This document shows, in pieces, positions 60,160 to 64,000 of a stretch of 64,000 bases of DNA. How positions within the stretch are numbered: the first letter of the stretch is position 1; every line of letters starts with the position of its first letter. Below the pieces are notes generated by a model. It was not told where the DNA came from and made no database searches. It worked only from the letters and a program-made list of their open reading frames with translations. The position numbers and the translations under genes are program-made. Origin of the DNA: Amoebophrya sp. A120 (Eukaryota > Sar > Dinophyceae > Syndiniales > Amoebophryaceae); contig CAJINV010000001.1 in assembly GCA_905178155.1 (NCBI GenBank), forward strand, positions 16,182,142 through 16,246,141. Direction: 5' to 3'.

Positions 60160-60500
60160 TTCGATTTCCTGATTTGCATTTATCGACGTAGTTCTCATGC
60201 GTACTTATGCCCCCTGTTTTATTAATGTCGTTCCACTACTGATCCAGATCCAGTAGATGGGTCACGCAGGTTTGTTTGAAGCATGAGCTATCTGGTTTTC
60301 CTCCCTCAAGTTCGCCAGGACACGCGACGGGCTTTTTGTCGTGCCTTTGAAACGAACTTATGATCAGGCATTTCGTTCACCACAGTGAGCGACTGCGATT
60401 CGACATGGACAATATTTATTGTCATAGATGAACTGATTTTTCTTGTCGAAAGTTGGCAAATTGAAAATGAAAAAACGAAAAGGTTTCGGCGGAAGACAAA

Positions 60501-62299
60501 ATGAACATGAGCCTCGACGGGGTGATGAAGCTGACGAAGCCGATGAAGAAGATGAGCACTGGGGGCGGTGGCGGGCCCAAAACCACCAGCATGAAGAACA
60601 AGACGAGCATGAAGAAAATGGCCGCGGGAGCGAAGAAGTCGCTGGCCGCCAAGCGTCAACTGGTGAAGAAGCTCAAGTCCACAAAGAAGGGCAAAGGCAA
60701 GGGTAAGGGAAAGACGGCCATAGCAAAAAAGCGAACTGTTCGCAAAACCATCCAGAAAAAGAAGAGCGCCGGGAAGGGCTCCGCACAAAGCAGCAAGGTG
60801 AGAACAGCACGGCATTTTATTATTTTGCTAATTTCATTTGTTCACCTTGTAAATTGAAATGTCGCCAGAAGCTTTGGACAAAAATCCTTGGTATCCTTGC
60901 ATGCTTCTCGGAGAAAAAGTATATAGTCACACGAACACGTCGCACAGGGCTCAAAGGGGAGCAGCTACAGCAGCCAGAAGGGCGGCAAGAACTGGGCATC
61001 CGAGGGCAAGGGAAAGGGAAAGAAGGGCTCGTCAGGCAAGGGCTCCAGAAATTCTTGGAACGATGACTGGAGCGGCAAAAACTCGGGCGGAAAAAGCTAC
61101 AAGGGTACTATATCAAACAATATGAGAAAGATGATTACGCTTGCAGGACAACATCAAAGATAAAATTAATCGAACTGACAGGAACTTGCATATTTGATTT
61201 TGCAAAATCTTTGCCCACACTTGACAAAAATAACTGTCGTGAATGTACAGTACACATGAATTTCATCTTGTAAACAACGTCCATCACAGGCGGCAAGGAC
61301 AAGAGCTGGGGTAGCAGCTGGAACGGCGGCAAGAGTGGCTACGATAGCTGGAACAACGACTGGGGGAAGGGCAAGGGCAACGGCTGGGGCTCTGTAATCT
61401 ACTCTACTGTAGTACACATTTTTATCGGTTCAACGGAATCATTCATACTGGAGTGATCTTAATCTCTGTGTCACATGTAGCATTGTCGTTGATCATACTT
61501 ACTGAATTCAAGCCGTAAATACGGAATTTTAGTTGTCTTGTGGTGGTTTCACCCCAATGCGAAGTGTGTACAGGGTGAAAAGGAACGAAAGCGAGCGTGT
61601 GCGTGTTCAGCACACAACTTTTTTTTCGTTCGAACAACAAACAGAGCAACAAGTGGGACGGAAAGAACGACGATCGGGACTTTCTCCGGGACTCCTACAG
61701 CTCCAAGCCCTACGGCAACCGGTCACATCTCCCGAACAGCATTGCCAAGCACAAAGGAACGGGTAGTTTCATCAAAGTCATGGATAAAATTTTTGCCTTT
61801 CTGCTCCCTGCGCATTTTTTCTGCCTGTGACACTTGTAGAGGAGAGCGTGTTTCTTTGTGATGTAAAAATGTTGTGATACGATTTTTTTTTCTCGGGAAA
61901 ACAGGTAAAATGATCCAAATCGCGAACTGCCCAGCCAACTTGGCGAAGGAGGAATTGAAGGGCGCGTTCCAAGACGTGGGAACCGTTACGAACGTGGAAC
62001 TCGACAAGAGCGCACAGGTATTGACGAAATTTTGTGAGTAGATAAAGAAAGCTCGCGCTCGTCAGTGTGACAGCACCTGCATCTTCAAGGCTACCTTCAG
62101 TTTGTGGTCACCGGATCGATAGAGCCAGTTGTACCACCTACTTTTTTCTTGATGTGCTCTTCTTGATCACGAAGATTGAAACAAAACTATACAGCTTGCC
62201 TGGTTGGTATTCGAGCAGAGCCGGGATGCGTACGAAGCCGAGCATCAGTTTGACGGAGGGGAAATCAACGGAAGCACGATCAAAATCACGATTATCTAA
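60501..62299 (+). CDS. ALYREF/Yra1-like mRNA-export adaptor: UAP56-binding motif plus C-terminal RRM
   Basis: Exons 60501-60797, 60948-61104, 61290-61393, 61645-61762, 61905-62017 and 62195-62299 give 297 aa; every phase agrees and all introns are GT-AG. The N-terminus MNMSLDGVMKLTK is a UAP56/Sub2-binding motif. A Lys/Gly/Met basic region follows, then a Gly/Ser/Trp/Asn/Lys-rich spacer (SWNDDWSGKN, SWGSSWNGGKSGYDSWNNDW). The last two exons form a compact RRM: IQIANCP (RNP2-like), ANLAKEELKGAFQDVGTVTNVELD, AWLVFEQSRDAYEA (RNP1-like) and FDGGEINGSTIKITII. Aly/REF adaptors bridge spliced mRNA, the UAP56 helicase and the export receptor. Order differs from metazoan ALYREF in that the RRM is C-terminal. 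It may share a transcript with 59968-60147, giving 363 aa. Confidence 0.85.
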
Positions 62300-64000
62300 T
62301 CTGCAATCGCAGATACAACTTGTCTCCGTTTCTGCAGTTCATCAAGATTTCAATACTACAACTACCTCCAAATGTATCAAGTTCAAGTATCACCAGAAAG
62401 AGCTCCATTATGATTAAATGTGTTACATCTCTAGAAGCTGTTACTGTTACTTTCCATTATGATAACCTCCTCGAGGACTACAACGGCGCGTAGTCTACTC
62501 TACTGACACCAGAATTATTCTACACAAAGAGAATACCTGTATAGCTTGTTGTACTTGTAGAACTCCACCCCGGACGAAGTACCAAAACACGGCGAGTCCT
62601 GTTGTTACATTTTGTGACGCTTCGACTCGGACTACTGTAGCAGTGAGCAAAGGACGTGTCTGCTCCAGCTCCACCCAAAAAAAACAAACTCTTGCAAGAC
62701 ATAGATTAGAAGGAGATTAAATCGCCTTTCCTTTCGTAAACGTTGTGATGTACGTATTTCCTCGCCGGCAGCTTCGGCCCTGCCTGAAGAGGCGACTCAT
62801 TGCAATTTCGGAAGCAGCGGCATGGGAACAGAGATCACTTAATGGGTCGCGTGGTATCGTTGTGTCGTGATACGTTCTCGTCCGGCCGCGGACCCTCGGT
62901 GACTCGGTACTACGACATGAGACATCCGGCAGATAACACAGTACTTCGATAGAGATTCTGCTAGCTTGTCTACACTGACAGAGCTGCGGTGCATGTTTTG
63001 GAGCAGATGAGATCTTCTGACATCGCAGACGGAGGCTCGAATCAAGAAACTCAGATTCAACCCTGCCAGGACGATAGCGGCATATGTCTCGGTCGCACCA
63101 GACGCCTGTGTGCCCCTTACCTGCTTCTTGCTAGGTCATATTCTAGTGGCCACTAATCTCATTGCACAAAACGATTTGTGCTTTGTGGTGCGTCTGCTCG
63201 ATGTACTAGAATGGTACTAGCACGGTAACTAATCACTACAGCTCTTGCCCCTGCCAAGTACAGCCAATGCAATGGATTGACATATCACACTTTCTTTTTG
63301 CCGAACCAGCATGGCCCGCCACAGCCGTGAGTTTTGCGGTTCAATAGCAGAAAGAGCGCGAACTTGCTATCGGACTTCAGGCACGGCAAAGTGTCAATAG
63401 TTTTGGAAGTCTCGCAGGATGTTTTTGCACGGTTTTCGAGTTCTGAATTTCATAGTTAGTACGACGAACCGATGCGATGACGCGATCTTTGTGGCCTATA
63501 TAGAAGAACGACGTATAGTAACTGTTCATTGCCGCTGCGCATTTCTGCGAAGCGCGCTCGCTGGATATTTATCATCTCATTCTTCTACGCCGCAATTCAG
63601 TATTCAGCGTCTGGCAGATCCTGCACGTCGGCCTCTCACTCTTGCGCTGCCGCGGCAAAAACTCTCCTTGACCTGGCAAAATATGTTGTGCTGCAAACAC
63701 ACACGACACTGAAGTATTTGTAACGGCAGCAGGGTGTGGATGTGGTCCTCTACTCTTGTTCATTGATATTGATGTTACAGTAAATGACTCTACAAGTACT
63801 GACACTGAGATTGGAAATGGAACAACATGCAGCACCCTATGTATATGCATGTTGCGGCCAGCAAAAGGCTCCTGATGCAAGATTAAACAGCGTGCCACTT
63901 CTTTCCATTCAAGGGAGGAGACGAAATAAAGCGAACCAAAGTTCTTGTAGACCATTTTGATTTTCCCCCTTGAGATCGAGCGCGGGACTCGTCTGGTGCA
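62300..64000. other. No gene seen to the right edge
   Basis: 1.7 kb without a supportable exon. Short ORFs occur on both strands, the longest under 130 codons, with no motifs and no GC rise typical of the exons in this window. A gene could begin beyond the edge. Confidence 0.55.

Noticed and set aside
1-64000. CRISPR arrays, prophage, bacterial operons, rRNA
   Set aside because: No regularly spaced repeats, no ribosome-binding-site-spaced gene runs, and no rRNA-like blocks were seen; gene structure is clearly eukaryotic.

Overview
This is eukaryotic nuclear DNA: GC-rich protein-coding exons sit in a more AT-rich, T-run-containing background, genes carry spliceosomal-type introns, and the recognisable products are eukaryotic (Pumilio, Dim1, Rpf2, p32/MAM33, an ALYREF-like RRM protein, a LIM protein). 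All fourteen genes I can support lie on the + strand. Long one-directional gene arrays are typical of dinoflagellates and other trans-splicing lineages. Introns usually start GT(A), and about two thirds of the 3' junctions read AG|G. Several introns are bounded by short direct repeats, and two introns or intron-like segments carry terminal inverted repeats. Together this suggests a dinoflagellate-lineage alveolate, possibly a compact-genome parasite of the Syndiniales/Amoebophrya type, where invasive introner-like introns are known. That placement is inference; no rRNA, organelle gene or spliced-leader gene is present to confirm it.

Layout. 1-1032: C-terminal part of a PUF RNA-binding protein. 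1033-6697: gene-poor, with a tandem repeat, a diverged 260-bp duplication and microsatellites. 6698-8650: Dim1 18S rRNA dimethyltransferase with a long low-complexity insertion. 9193-10122: FSH1/OVCA2 serine hydrolase. 11125-15010: nine-exon coiled-coil protein. 15883-19756: large polytopic membrane protein with one frame break. 20833-22614: mitochondrial p32/MAM33, whose introns and 3' end are invaded by repeat elements. 23955-26783: Cys-rich single-pass membrane protein with an odd GC-palindromic segment in its last intron. 27335-41222: a giant (about 4,437 aa) Cys-rich surface protein with a lectin-like fold region and one C-terminal membrane span. 42427-43431: small basic protein. 44508-47888: LIM-type zinc protein. 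48151-51639: low-complexity protein with a duplicated Gly/Tyr motif. 53055-55502: GT1-type glycosyltransferase. 57127-58702: Rpf2 Brix-domain ribosome biogenesis factor. 59968-62299: one or two genes for UAP56-binding-motif/RRM mRNA-export adaptors.

There is no operon logic or shared pathway beyond a loose RNA theme (PUF, Dim1, Rpf2, RRM adaptor). Exon boundaries were reconstructed by hand from reading-frame phase and GT-AG sites. Most are firm, but a few are explicitly alternative. No tRNA, rRNA, CRISPR or bacterial features were found.
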